Source: Microbacterium sp. Leaf151 (GTDB lineage: Bacteria > Actinomycetota > Actinomycetes > Actinomycetales > Microbacteriaceae). Taken from it: a stretch of 64,000 nucleotides of DNA. The position numbers and the translations under genes were made by a program. The notes beneath the pieces were generated by a model. It had not been told where the DNA came from. It saw only the letters and a list, made by a program, of their open reading frames with translations, and did not search any database. The stretch lies in NCBI RefSeq assembly GCF_001424225.1, contig NZ_LMOR01000004.1, positions 372,001 to 436,000 on the forward strand, given 5' to 3'. This document shows, piece by piece, positions 33,686-44,185 of the stretch. Within the stretch, counting starts at the first letter, position 1. Every line of letters begins with the position of its first letter.

Positions 33686-33934
33686 ATGGATTGGCGCGAC
33701 AAAGCAGCCTGCCTGACAGTCGACCCCGAGCTGTTCTTCCCCGTCGGCAACACCGGCCCCGCGGTCGACCAGATCGAAAAGGCCAAGTCGGTCTGCGCAC
33801 GCTGCACCGTCACCGAGGTCTGCCTGCAGTACGCCCTCGAATCCGGGCAGGATTCGGGCGTGTGGGGCGGTCTGAGCGAAGATGAGCGTCGCGCCCTGAA
33901 GCGTCGCGCCGCCCGCGCACGCCGCGCCTCCTGA
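33686..33934 (+). CDS. whiB1: WhiB-family iron-sulfur regulator, WhiB1/WblE type
   Basis: An 82-aa regulator carrying a [4Fe-4S] cluster on four Cys: 9, 37, 40 and 46. The turn GVWGG (58-62) and the basic DNA-binding tail KRRAARARRAS follow. The sequence MDWRDKAACL and DPELFFPVGNTGPA closely match M. tuberculosis WhiB1 and Streptomyces WblE, which bind the primary sigma factor and respond to NO. ATG 33686 has AAGGAG seven bases upstream. A hairpin terminator follows. The adjacent pdtaS gene lies in the same order as in M. tuberculosis (Rv3219-Rv3220c). Confidence 0.95.
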   Translation: MDWRDKAACLTVDPELFFPVGNTGPAVDQIEKAKSVCARCTVTEVCLQYALESGQDSGVWGGLSEDERRALKRRAARARRAS

Positions 33935-33952
33935 CCCACGGCATCCGTCGTT

Positions 33953-33987
33953 CGAAGAAGCCCATCCCCGCGGGGTGGGCTTCTTCG
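33953..33987 (+). terminator. Terminator after whiB1
   Basis: CGAAGAAGCCCA pairs with TGGGCTTCTTCG, with CCCC/GGGG extending it around a tiny loop; it begins 18 bases after the whiB1 stop. Confidence 0.8.
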
Positions 33988-34227
33988 CGTGCCGCGACCG
34001 TCAGGCCCGGCGACCGCGCGGACCCGAGGAGCTTGGTGCGCCGCGAACGAATGCGATCAGCGGGGGCACACGGCGAGAAACGCGGTCGGCGGGGTCATGC
34101 CGCGCGGACCGCGGTCTGCCCGGTCATGAAGCGAGGAACGCGATCGGCGGGCGGAACGCCTCGACATCGCGTTCTTGCCTGCGGATGCCGTTTCTCGCGC
34201 CCGCGCGCCGACCCGAAGAGCTCCGGC
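33988..34227. repeat. Intergenic block of GAGAAACGCG-type repeats
   Basis: Related units GAGAAACGCGGTCGGCGGGG (from 34075) and GAGGAACGCGATCGGCGGGC (from 34133), a weaker one near 34045, and inverted forms such as GATGCCGTTTCTCGC (34184-34198) fill this gap between the 3' ends of whiB1 and pdtaS. A related copy occurs at 58873. No gene is seen here. Confidence 0.6.
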
Positions 34228-35724
34228 TCAGGCTGACGTGCCGCCGATGTAACGCAACGGGATTTCGATGGTGACCTCGGTCCCACTGCCCATGAGGGTG
34301 TGCCAGTCGATCGTGCCGCCGAGTTCGCCCTGGATCAGGGTGCGCACGATCTGCGTGCCGAGCCCGCGGCCGACCTGCCCCTCTGGTAGGCCCACGCCGG
34401 TGTCGCGGACGCTGACCTCGAGCATCTCGCCCGTACGCTCCGCCGCGATCTCCACGTCTCCCTCCTGCCCGGCGAGTCCGTGCTCGACGGCATTGGTGAC
34501 CAGCTCGGTGAGCGCGAGGGCGAGCGGGGTCGCGAACTGGCTCGGCAGGATGCCGAATTGACCCGTCGAGCGGGTGCGCGCGCGGGTGTTCGGCGCCGCC
34601 GCCACCTCGGCGACGAGCTTCAGCACGCGAGCGAAGACGTCGTCGAAGTCGACGTTCTGCGCGAGACCCTCCGACAGGGTGTCGTGGACCACCGCGATTG
34701 CCGACACGCGGCGCATGGCCTGCGTGAGGGCGTCCCGCGCCTCGTCGGAGTGCGTGCGGCGGGCCTGGATGCGCAGCAGCGAAGCGACCGTCTGGAGGTT
34801 GTTCTTGACGCGGTGGTGGATCTCGCGGATCGTCGCGTCCTTGGTGATGAGCTCCTGTTCCTGATGGCGGATCTCGGTCACGTCGCGGCTGAGCACGATG
34901 GCGCCGATACGGTTTCCGCGATCGCGCAGGGGAATCGTGCGCAGAGAGACCTGCACACCCCGCGCCTCCATGTCGGCGCGCCACGGTGCACGGCCGCTGA
35001 CGACGACGGGGAGCGACTCGTCGACGTCCTGACGCTTGGCGGGGAGGATGCGCGCCGTCACCTCGGCCAGCGACTCGCCTTCGAGCTCGTCGTCGAAGCC
35101 CATGCGGTTGAACGCTGAGAGCGCGTTGGGGCTCGCGAACGTCGTGATTCCGTCGACGTCGAGGCGGATGAGCCCGTCGGAGGCGCGAGGGGCGCCGCGG
35201 CGAGGGGCCGTCGGGGCGGCGAGATCGGGGAACTCGGCCGACGAGATCATGCGGAACACGTCGTCGGCGCAGTCGTTGAAGGTGATCTGCTGACGTGACG
35301 GCGTCCGCGTCTCGCCGAGGTTGGTGTGGCGGGTCAGCACGCCGACGGTGGTGACCGCCGCGCCCTCGCGCGAGAGCTCCCGCACGATCGGCACCGCGCG
35401 CACACGCGTCGGCGTCTCCTCGAACCAGTCGGGGGAAGCCGAGTCGACGATCCGCCCGCTCTGGAAGGCGTCTCGCACTTGCGTGCGCCACTGCGGCCGC
35501 ACACGGTCGCCGACGATATCGCGGTAGAACAGGGTCGCAGCTCCCCCGGGGCGCGTGTGCGCGACAGCGACGAACGAATCGTCGGGGGTGGGAACCCAGA
35601 TCACGATGTCGGCGAAGGCCAGGTCGGCGAGCAGTTGTCCGTCGCCGGCCAGGCGGTGCAGCCACTCGACGTCGGCCTCGCTGGAGCGGCCCTGGGCGAA
35701 GACGAGTTCACTGAGTGTCGACAC
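34228..35724 (-). CDS. pdtaS: Sensor histidine kinase PdtaS (HisKA_2 type)
   Basis: A 498-aa soluble kinase: N-terminal GAF domain (about 10-150), a PAS domain (about 185-285) and a HisKA_2/HATPase C-terminus. The phosphoacceptor lies in IREIHHRVKNNLQT (His303/304), the same place as in M. tuberculosis PdtaS. ATP-binding boxes include ELVTNAVEHGL and DTGVGLPEG, GRGLGTQIV. No membrane segment. Its partner in other actinobacteria is the ANTAR regulator PdtaR, which is not in this window. GTG 35724 has TAGGGT six bases upstream. In mycobacteria the system senses c-di-GMP or copper/NO-type signals; which applies here is unknown. Confidence 0.93.
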   Translation of the reverse strand: MSTLSELVFAQGRSSEADVEWLHRLAGDGQLLADLAFADIVIWVPTPDDSFVAVAHTRPGGAATLFYRDIVGDRVRPQWRTQVRDAFQSGRIVDSASPDWFEETPTRVRAVPIVRELSREGAAVTTVGVLTRHTNLGETRTPSRQQITFNDCADDVFRMISSAEFPDLAAPTAPRRGAPRASDGLIRLDVDGITTFASPNALSAFNRMGFDDELEGESLAEVTARILPAKRQDVDESLPVVVSGRAPWRADMEARGVQVSLRTIPLRDRGNRIGAIVLSRDVTEIRHQEQELITKDATIREIHHRVKNNLQTVASLLRIQARRTHSDEARDALTQAMRRVSAIAVVHDTLSEGLAQNVDFDDVFARVLKLVAEVAAAPNTRARTRSTGQFGILPSQFATPLALALTELVTNAVEHGLAGQEGDVEIAAERTGEMLEVSVRDTGVGLPEGQVGRGLGTQIVRTLIQGELGGTIDWHTLMGSGTEVTIEIPLRYIGGTSA

Positions 35725-35730
35725 CCTCCC

Positions 35731-35736
35731 ACCCTA
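35731..35736 (-). promoter_or_regulatory. -10 box of a leaderless promoter (pdtaS)
   Basis: TAGGGT on the minus strand lies six bases before the GTG at 35724. Confidence 0.55.
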
Positions 35737-36280
35737 GGGGAGAGGGTGGAGGCCGCTGCTTCCGACAGCTGCAGGAAAGAGCGCTCGTGAGCCGTCGGGT
35801 GAGCCGGCCGGCCGGCCGGAACCAGGGCGGGGCGACCCGGGGGACGGACCCGCGGACGACGCCCGGGGAACCGATCGTCCACTGCTTCCGCCAGCGGGTG
35901 AGGGCGCCTCCTCCCCCGAACGGCGGACATCGTGAGCGGGAGGCCCTTCTGTGTTGATTTCTGGTCCCGTTCGCCTTCTCGTCCACGGCCCGTAGCGCCT
36001 TCCCGACGACCTCGAGTCGAACGCCGGGCTGGCACCCCCACGCTGAAGCCCGCGCACATCACGCGGTCCTGACACGCCCGCAACGCGGCGCCGACGACCG
36101 CACGCGAAGCCCGTCGTCACGCGGATCGTCGACCCCCACCGCCGGCCCGGCGGCGCGCCGGGGTCGCGAGCCGACGTCGCGCTCGTCGCTCCCACGGCGG
36201 CAGCTTCTCACCACCCTGACCTCATCTCGCATTCCTCCACAGACGCCCCGAACGCTTCGGCTCGCGGGCCACCGCTGCCC

Positions 36281-36286
36281 TACTCT
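36281..36286 (+). promoter_or_regulatory. Candidate -10 box for the Rv3235-family gene
   Basis: TACTCT lies 48 bases before ATG 36335, giving a leader of about 40 nt with GGAGGG close to the start. Confidence 0.4.
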
Positions 36287-36334
36287 CGGCGTCACCCCCC
36301 GCTCGCTTCACGCACCAGATCATCGGAGGGAACC

Positions 36335-36781
36335 ATGTCACAGCCGCACGTCCACACCACCTCGAGCCCGACGCGGCGCTCGCTCGCAGCCGCCTCCCGG
36401 TCGGAGGAGTTCTTCGGCCGGCAGAAGACCTCGACCCACGAGCTGCCGTCCGCAGAGACCTTCACGCTCAACATCGTCCGCGGTGTCCTCGAGGTGCTCG
36501 CCGGAGTACGCGAGGTCGACCAGCTCGCCCGATGGCTGTCGGAAGATGTGTACCGCACGGTGGTCGTTCGGGCCGGCCTCGCGGCCCGCGCGCGCAGCGC
36601 CCGCGGCATGCCCGCGCCCCGGGCGACGCACATCATCCAGAGCGTGCACCTCTCGTCCCCGGCGGATCACGTCGTCGAGGCCACCGTGACCGCGGCGACG
36701 CGACTGCGCACCCGCGCCGTCGCCCTCCGCCTCGAGGGGCTGGACGGTCGCTGGCGGGTCACGTCGCTGGGCCTGCTGTGA
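36335..36781 (+). CDS. Rv3235-family protein, unknown function
   Basis: A 148-aa cytoplasmic protein. The conserved core (about 42-145) reads TFTLNIVRGVLEVLAGVREVDQL, ARWLSEDVYRTVV, RATHIIQSVHLSSPADHVVEA and ends LEGLDGRWRVTSLGLL, the pattern of the actinobacterial Rv3235 family found near secA. The N-terminal 40 residues are Ser/Thr-rich and variable. GGAGGG precedes ATG 36335. The biochemical role is unknown; conserved location next to secretion genes is the only clue. Confidence 0.8.
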   Translation: MSQPHVHTTSSPTRRSLAAASRSEEFFGRQKTSTHELPSAETFTLNIVRGVLEVLAGVREVDQLARWLSEDVYRTVVVRAGLAARARSARGMPAPRATHIIQSVHLSSPADHVVEATVTAATRLRTRAVALRLEGLDGRWRVTSLGLL

Positions 36782-36956
36782 GCGTCAGGCGGGTCGCAGA
36801 CACCGTCCCGCGACGACGAACGTCGCACGACGCGGCGGGCGCGTCTCTTCGAGGCCCCGCCGCATGAGCAGCCGTGACCGCACGAGGGGCAGACCGCCGA
36901 ACGCCGCGTGCACCCGCCACGGCGTCAGCGGCCGAAACCGCGGAGGCGCAGAGCGG

Positions 36957-38183
36957 TCAGGGACGCCAGGACGACAGGAAGTTGCCGAGCCGCTCGATGG
37001 CGTCCGAGATGACGCGCGCTTCGGGCAGCGTCACGATGCGCACGTGATCGGTCGCGGGCCAGTTGAAGCCCGACCCCTGCACGAGCAGTACGTGCTCGGC
37101 GAGCAGGAAGTCGTGCACGAACTTGCCGTCATCGGGGATCTCGTACACCTCGGGGTCGAAGCGCGGGAAGGCGTAGAGCGCACCGCGGGGCATCACGCAC
37201 GAGACGCCGGGAATGGCCTCGAGGCCCTGCCAGGCGGCATCCCTCTGCTCGTGGAGACGGCCGGAAGGAGCGATGAGCGCGTCGATCGACTGCACCCCCG
37301 ACAGCGCCGCCTGCACCGCGAACTGCGCCGGCACGTTCGGGCAGAGACGAGTGGATGCCAACAGGTTGATACCGTGCAGAAACCCCTGCGCGTGATCCTT
37401 GGGGCCGGTGATGGCGAGCCAGCCGGAGCGGTAACCGGCGACGCGGTAGGTCTTCGACAGACCGTTGAAGGTCAGGCAGAGCAGGTCGGGCGCAACGGTG
37501 GCCATGGGGATGTGCACAGCGTCGTCGAACAGGATGCGGTCGTAGATCTCGTCGGCGAGCAGCAGCAGCGAATTCTCGCGGGCGATGTCGGCGATGCCGT
37601 CGAGGATCTCGCGCGAGTACACCGCTCCCGTCGGGTTGTTGGGGTTGATGACGACGATGGCCTTGGTGCGGGGCGTGACCTTCGAGCGGATGTCGTCCAG
37701 ATCGGGCTGCCACTCGCGCGACTCGTCGCAAAGGTAGTGGACGGGCGTACCCCCGCCGAGGCTCGTCATCGCCGTCCACAGCGGGTAATCGGGGGCGGGG
37801 ATCAGCACCTCGTCGCCCTCGTCGAGGAGCGCCTGCATGGTCATCGTGATCAACTCGGACACACCGTTGCCGAGGAACACGTGATCGGTATCGAGCGCGG
37901 GAAACCCGGGCTCCTGCTCGTAGCGCGATACCACCGCACGACGGGCGGACAGGATGCCGCGGCTGTCGCTGTAGCCGTGGGCGTTGGGCACCGACGCGAT
38001 CATGTCGCGGACGATCTGATGCGGTGCCTCGAAACCGAAGATCGCCGGGTTGCCGGTGTTCAGCTTGAGGATGGAGTGCCCCTCGGCCTCGAGTCGGTCG
38101 GCCTCGACGAGGGCCTCCCCCCGGATCTCGTAGAGGACGTCTTTCAGTTTCGACGACTGATCGAGAGGGCGTAGCGGGCTCAT
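36957..38183 (-). CDS. PLP-dependent aminotransferase class I/II, AlaA-like
   Basis: A 408-aa fold-type I aminotransferase. The PLP lysine lies in TFNGLSKTYRVAGYRSGW, the cofactor Asp in LLADEIYDRILF, and the substrate Arg near the C-terminus in DHVRIVTLPEA. The opening RPLDQSSKLKDVLYEIRGEAL and NTGNPAIFGF are typical of alanine-synthesising transaminases (AlaA; M. tuberculosis Rv0337c group), which convert pyruvate and glutamate to alanine. ATG 38183 has TATCCT six bases upstream. It converges on the Rv3235-family gene. Confidence 0.9.
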   Translation of the reverse strand: MSPLRPLDQSSKLKDVLYEIRGEALVEADRLEAEGHSILKLNTGNPAIFGFEAPHQIVRDMIASVPNAHGYSDSRGILSARRAVVSRYEQEPGFPALDTDHVFLGNGVSELITMTMQALLDEGDEVLIPAPDYPLWTAMTSLGGGTPVHYLCDESREWQPDLDDIRSKVTPRTKAIVVINPNNPTGAVYSREILDGIADIARENSLLLLADEIYDRILFDDAVHIPMATVAPDLLCLTFNGLSKTYRVAGYRSGWLAITGPKDHAQGFLHGINLLASTRLCPNVPAQFAVQAALSGVQSIDALIAPSGRLHEQRDAAWQGLEAIPGVSCVMPRGALYAFPRFDPEVYEIPDDGKFVHDFLLAEHVLLVQGSGFNWPATDHVRIVTLPEARVISDAIERLGNFLSSWRP

Positions 38184-38189
38184 CGGTTC

Positions 38190-38195
38190 AGGATA
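38190..38195 (-). promoter_or_regulatory. -10 box of a leaderless promoter (aminotransferase)
   Basis: TATCCT on the minus strand lies six bases before ATG 38183. Confidence 0.5.
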
Positions 38196-38256
38196 TCCCC
38201 GGCCTCAGCGGGCCAATCGACACCGAGTGGACCACGCATCGGTCGCCGCGGACGAC

Positions 38257-38292
38257 GAATGCCGCGCCCCGGTGATCGGGGCACGGCATCCT
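38257..38292 (-). terminator. Terminator after secA
   Basis: ATGCCG and GCCCC pair with GGGGC and CGGCAT, with one mismatched base opposite in the stem, just past the secA stop. Confidence 0.7.
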
Positions 38293-38303
38293 TCGTTCGT
38301 TCG

Positions 38304-41102
<2,799 letters not shown>

Positions 41103-41274
41103 GAAGAATCTCCATCTGTCGGGTGCGACGCCCGTACGGACGCCGGCCTGCGAACAGGCATACGTGGCCCATGGTATCCGTGTTACCGGTTCGTGACCTG
41201 CGAAGGAGCCGCAATCCTCAGGCCGGGTTGCGCGCCCGCAGCGAACACACGGCGACGGGTACGAACCCGCCGCT

Positions 41275-41280
41275 TAGGAT
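41275..41280 (+). promoter_or_regulatory. -10 box of a leaderless promoter (coiled-coil protein)
   Basis: TAGGAT lies six bases before ATG 41287 with no ribosome binding site between. Confidence 0.6.
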
Positions 41281-41286
41281 CGAGCC

Positions 41287-42600
41287 ATGGCGGGTTTCTG
41301 GGGCAAGAGGAAGCGCGAAGAGCAAGACGCGGCCGACGCGGATCTGGCTCGGCGGGCCGAGCTGGCGATCGTCGCCGCCGACGAGCGGGTGCGTCTCACC
41401 TCCGACGAGCTCGATTTCGCGCGGGCCGAGCTCGGCGACAAGGCGACCGAAGACCTCGCCGCCGCCCTCGACTCCGTGCGCACCCATCTCGCCGAGGCCT
41501 TCCGGCTGCACCAGCTCAACCACGACGAGATCCCCGACACCAAGGAGGAGCTGCGCACGCGCAACGCGCGCGTCATCCAGCTCTCCCAGTGGGCGGAAGA
41601 CCTCCTCGAGGAACGCACGCAGGTTCTGCAGCCCAAGATCGACGCTGTGCGCCGCGCACCCGAGACGCTCGCCCGCGTACGCGCCGACCGCGAACGGCTC
41701 CAGGAGCGCATCCCGAACGCCCGCGACGTGGTCGAACGGCTCTCCCGCCGATACAGCGATTCGGCGCTCGCGCAGATCGGCGGAAATCCCGAAGAGATCG
41801 AGCAGCTCCTCGACTTCGCCGTGCACACGGCATCCGTCTCGGAGCGACGCCGTGAGGCCGGCCAGCGCGAGCAGGCGTCGGTCGCGCTGGAAGCGGCCAC
41901 CGAGGCGGTCCGACGTGCCGAATCCCTCCTGGATGCCGTGGACACCTTCGAGATCGAGGCGCTGCGCGCCGAGTCCACCCTGGCCGCCGTCGTCGACGAT
42001 TCCCGCAACGATCTGGTCGAGGCGCGCCGCGAGGCGCAGACCCCCGCCGTGATCGCCGCCATGACGGCGCTCCAGGGCGCGCTCAGCGCGCTGCCGGCAT
42101 CCGGTACCCGCAGCGACCCCTTCGCCGCACTGTCGTCCCTGCGCCAGACGAACGCCGATCTGGACCACGCCCGGGAACGCGCGGCGCGCCCGGTCCTCTC
42201 GCAACAGCAGGTGGACCACGCCATCGATGACGCTGACCGTCAGCTCGCGGTCGCCCGCGGCCTCATCACCGGACACCGGGGTTGGATCGGTGCCGACGCG
42301 CGCACGCGCTTCGTCGAGGCGGAACGCCTGCGCGCAGGGCTCCCCCTCGGTCCCGTCGCCGAGGACGATCGAGAAACAGTGCTGGCCACCGCGCGCCGAG
42401 CCGGGTCGCTGGCATCCGAATCGCTGCAGATCGCGCAGCGCGACATCGAGCAGTCCCGGCCCGACGACTGGGGCGGCAACGGCTATGGACGCGGGGGCAT
42501 GGGCGGCCGCGGCGGGGGCATGGGCGGCGGCAACATGGTCGGCGGAATGCTCGGTGGTCTGGTCATCGGGTCGCTGCTCGGCGACATCTTCGACGGCTGA
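41287..42600 (+). CDS. Long coiled-coil protein with Gly-rich membrane-inserting tail, unknown function
   Basis: A 437-aa protein. Residues about 10-395 are almost entirely charged helix with heptad-like spacing (repeated RRAE, ARREAQ, RADRERLQERI). The last 55 residues switch to GGNGYGRGGMGGRGGGMGGG followed by NMVGGMLGGLVIGSLLGDIF, a short hydrophobic glycine-zipper-like segment. No signal peptide. The layout matches the C-terminal half of actinobacterial TPM-domain proteins, but the TPM domain itself is absent. It is inserted on the opposite strand between secA and hpf and ends at a strong terminator. Function unknown. Confidence 0.8.
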   Translation: MAGFWGKRKREEQDAADADLARRAELAIVAADERVRLTSDELDFARAELGDKATEDLAAALDSVRTHLAEAFRLHQLNHDEIPDTKEELRTRNARVIQLSQWAEDLLEERTQVLQPKIDAVRRAPETLARVRADRERLQERIPNARDVVERLSRRYSDSALAQIGGNPEEIEQLLDFAVHTASVSERRREAGQREQASVALEAATEAVRRAESLLDAVDTFEIEALRAESTLAAVVDDSRNDLVEARREAQTPAVIAAMTALQGALSALPASGTRSDPFAALSSLRQTNADLDHARERAARPVLSQQQVDHAIDDADRQLAVARGLITGHRGWIGADARTRFVEAERLRAGLPLGPVAEDDRETVLATARRAGSLASESLQIAQRDIEQSRPDDWGGNGYGRGGMGGRGGGMGGGNMVGGMLGGLVIGSLLGDIFDG

Positions 42601-42633
42601 ACCGCCTTCGACGCGCGGATGCGAAGGACATGA

Positions 42634-42665
42634 CGAAGCCCCCGGCTTTGGAGCCGGGGGCTTCG
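42634..42665. terminator. Bidirectional terminator between the coiled-coil gene and hpf
   Basis: CGAAGCCCCCGGCT pairs perfectly with AGCCGGGGGCTTCG around TTGG, between two convergent 3' ends. Confidence 0.88.
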
Positions 42666-42677
42666 TCGTGCATCAGA

Positions 42678-43343
42678 TCAGGACGCGACCTGCGCCACGG
42701 GCGGAGCCTGCGTGGCGAGGGCGATCACGCCGTAGTCCCACCCCTTGCGGCGGTAGACGACGCTGGGGTGATCGGTGCGGGCGTCGATGAAGAGGAAGAA
42801 GTCGTGGCCGACGAGTTCCATGCGGTCGACGGCGTCTTCGACCGTCATCCACTCGGCGCCGAATTCCTTCTGGCGGATGACGACGGGCGAGTAGTCCTCG
42901 TCGTCGGCGGCGCCCTCGGCCTGCACCGGGATGGATCCGGTGGCGACGGCGCGCAGCACCTCGACGGAGGCCGGCTCGACGTCGATGCCCGAGAGTTCGC
43001 CGGTGCCCTTTTCGAACTTGGCACCGCGAGGGTGGTTGCGGGCGTCGATGCGCTTGTCTTTCGCGCGGCGCACCTGCTCCGAGATCTTGTCTACCGCGAG
43101 GTCGAGTGCGGCGAACTTGTCGACATCGGTCGCCTCTGCGCGGACGACGGGGCCCTTGCCGTCGAGCGTGAGTTCGACCGTGTCGTCTTCCATGCGGCCA
43201 TTGCGATAGGCCCGATGAGTCACCTTGACCTCGAGCGCGCCGGCGCGGGGCGCCAGGTGCTCGATGCGACTGACCTTCTCTTCAACCACGGTGCGGAATC
43301 GATCGGTGATACCGACTCCCACGCCGACGATGTTGGTGTCCAT
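42678..43343 (-). CDS. hpf: Ribosome hibernation-promoting factor, long form
   Basis: A 221-aa protein of the long HPF/RaiA class. The N-terminal S30AE domain (about 1-105: MDTNIVGVGVGITDRFRTVV, HLAPRAGALEVKVTHR) binds the 30S decoding site, and the C-terminal domain (about 160-215: VIRQKEFGAEWMTVEDAVDRM, GHDFFLFIDA, VVYRRKGWDYGVI) mediates 100S dimer formation. ATG 43343 has a strong AAGGAGGT ribosome binding site. It lies downstream of comF in the conserved secA-to-mtrA block. Confidence 0.96.
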   Translation of the reverse strand: MDTNIVGVGVGITDRFRTVVEEKVSRIEHLAPRAGALEVKVTHRAYRNGRMEDDTVELTLDGKGPVVRAEATDVDKFAALDLAVDKISEQVRRAKDKRIDARNHPRGAKFEKGTGELSGIDVEPASVEVLRAVATGSIPVQAEGAADDEDYSPVVIRQKEFGAEWMTVEDAVDRMELVGHDFFLFIDARTDHPSVVYRRKGWDYGVIALATQAPPVAQVAS

Positions 43344-43436
43344 CAGTGACCTCCTTGTTCCGGGTTCCGCCCGGTCTAAGGGCGGAACATCCGTCGCCTT
43401 CAGTCATCCCCACGCTAGTGGGAGGCCACCGCCGTG

Positions 43437-44105
43437 TCACGTGGCAATCACCTCCCATTCACCTTTCGATGTGCTGCGACGCGGCGTGTGCGCGAGTGCG
43501 ACCGCCCGCACGTCGGTAGCGCCCGCCGCGCGCAGGGCGCGAACCGCCTCGGCCAAGGTCGCACCCGTTGTGACCACATCGTCGACCACCACCACCGGCC
43601 CGCTCAAGACGGCGCGGGCCGCGAAGACGTCGCGGACGTTCTCGCGACGGGCGCGATCTCCGAGTCCGCGCTGATCGGCGGGCGCCCGACGCAGCCGTAG
43701 CAGCCGCTCGGGGCGTCGACCCGCCCGCCGCACCAGCACCTCGACCGGGCGATAGCCGCGCCGTCGGAACGCTGCGCGCGACGAGGGCACCGTCGTGATC
43801 CGCGCCCCCGACGGACCGGATGCCGCGAGCGCCGCGGCCAGCGCGGGGGCGAGGTCACGCGCCAGCGTCGTGCGCCCCTCCTCCTTGAAGGCCCGGATGA
43901 CCCGCGCCGCGACGCCCTCGAAGGGCAGGCCGCAAACGACGGCGAGATCGGACTCGCGCTCATGGCGTGACGGCTGCGGAGCCAGGTGGCCACGGCACGC
44001 GTCGCACAACGACACGTCGGGATCGCCGCACCCCGCGCAGGCGAGCGGCAGCCAGAACGTCAGGGCGTCGCGCAGCGCGGAGGCGACCAGAACGGAAAGG
44101 GCCAT
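43437..44105 (-). CDS. ComF-family phosphoribosyltransferase-like protein
   Basis: A 222-aa protein with an N-terminal zinc finger (Cys23, 26, 34, 37 in CAGCGDPDVSLCDAC) and a C-terminal type I phosphoribosyltransferase fold with PRPP motif VVVVDDVVTTGATLAEA. ComF proteins are linked to DNA uptake in competent bacteria; in actinobacteria without known competence the role is unclear. ATG 44105 is chosen because the zinc finger follows 22 residues later; the longer frame runs into the lpqB antisense. Its M. tuberculosis counterpart is Rv3242c, also between hpf and lpqB. Confidence 0.9.
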   Translation of the reverse strand: MALSVLVASALRDALTFWLPLACAGCGDPDVSLCDACRGHLAPQPSRHERESDLAVVCGLPFEGVAARVIRAFKEEGRTTLARDLAPALAAALAASGPSGARITTVPSSRAAFRRRGYRPVEVLVRRAGRRPERLLRLRRAPADQRGLGDRARRENVRDVFAARAVLSGPVVVVDDVVTTGATLAEAVRALRAAGATDVRAVALAHTPRRSTSKGEWEVIAT

Positions 44106-44185
44106 GCGGCCAGCCTCCCGCGTCGGGCACCGACGCGATCGACCGGACGCGGGGTCGGTGGACGCCCGCCGCCTGGGGAGGAGGG

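Larger units (their letters stand above)
35725..36334. other. 610-bp gene-free stretch
   Basis: No frame here has recognisable domains or start signals. It contains the pdtaS promoter at its left edge, a 16-bp CCGG x4 palindrome (35804-35819), an AT-richer patch near 35950, and the promoter of the next gene at its right end. It is non-coding or a decayed gene as far as I can see. Confidence 0.5.

Noticed and set aside
35708..36195. Possible genes in the pdtaS upstream gap
   Set aside because: Frames on both strands are Arg/Pro/Gly-rich with no start signals or domains.
36864..38174. Long plus-strand frame over the aminotransferase
   Set aside because: No recognisable domain; the opposite strand encodes a complete PLP enzyme with a promoter box at its start.
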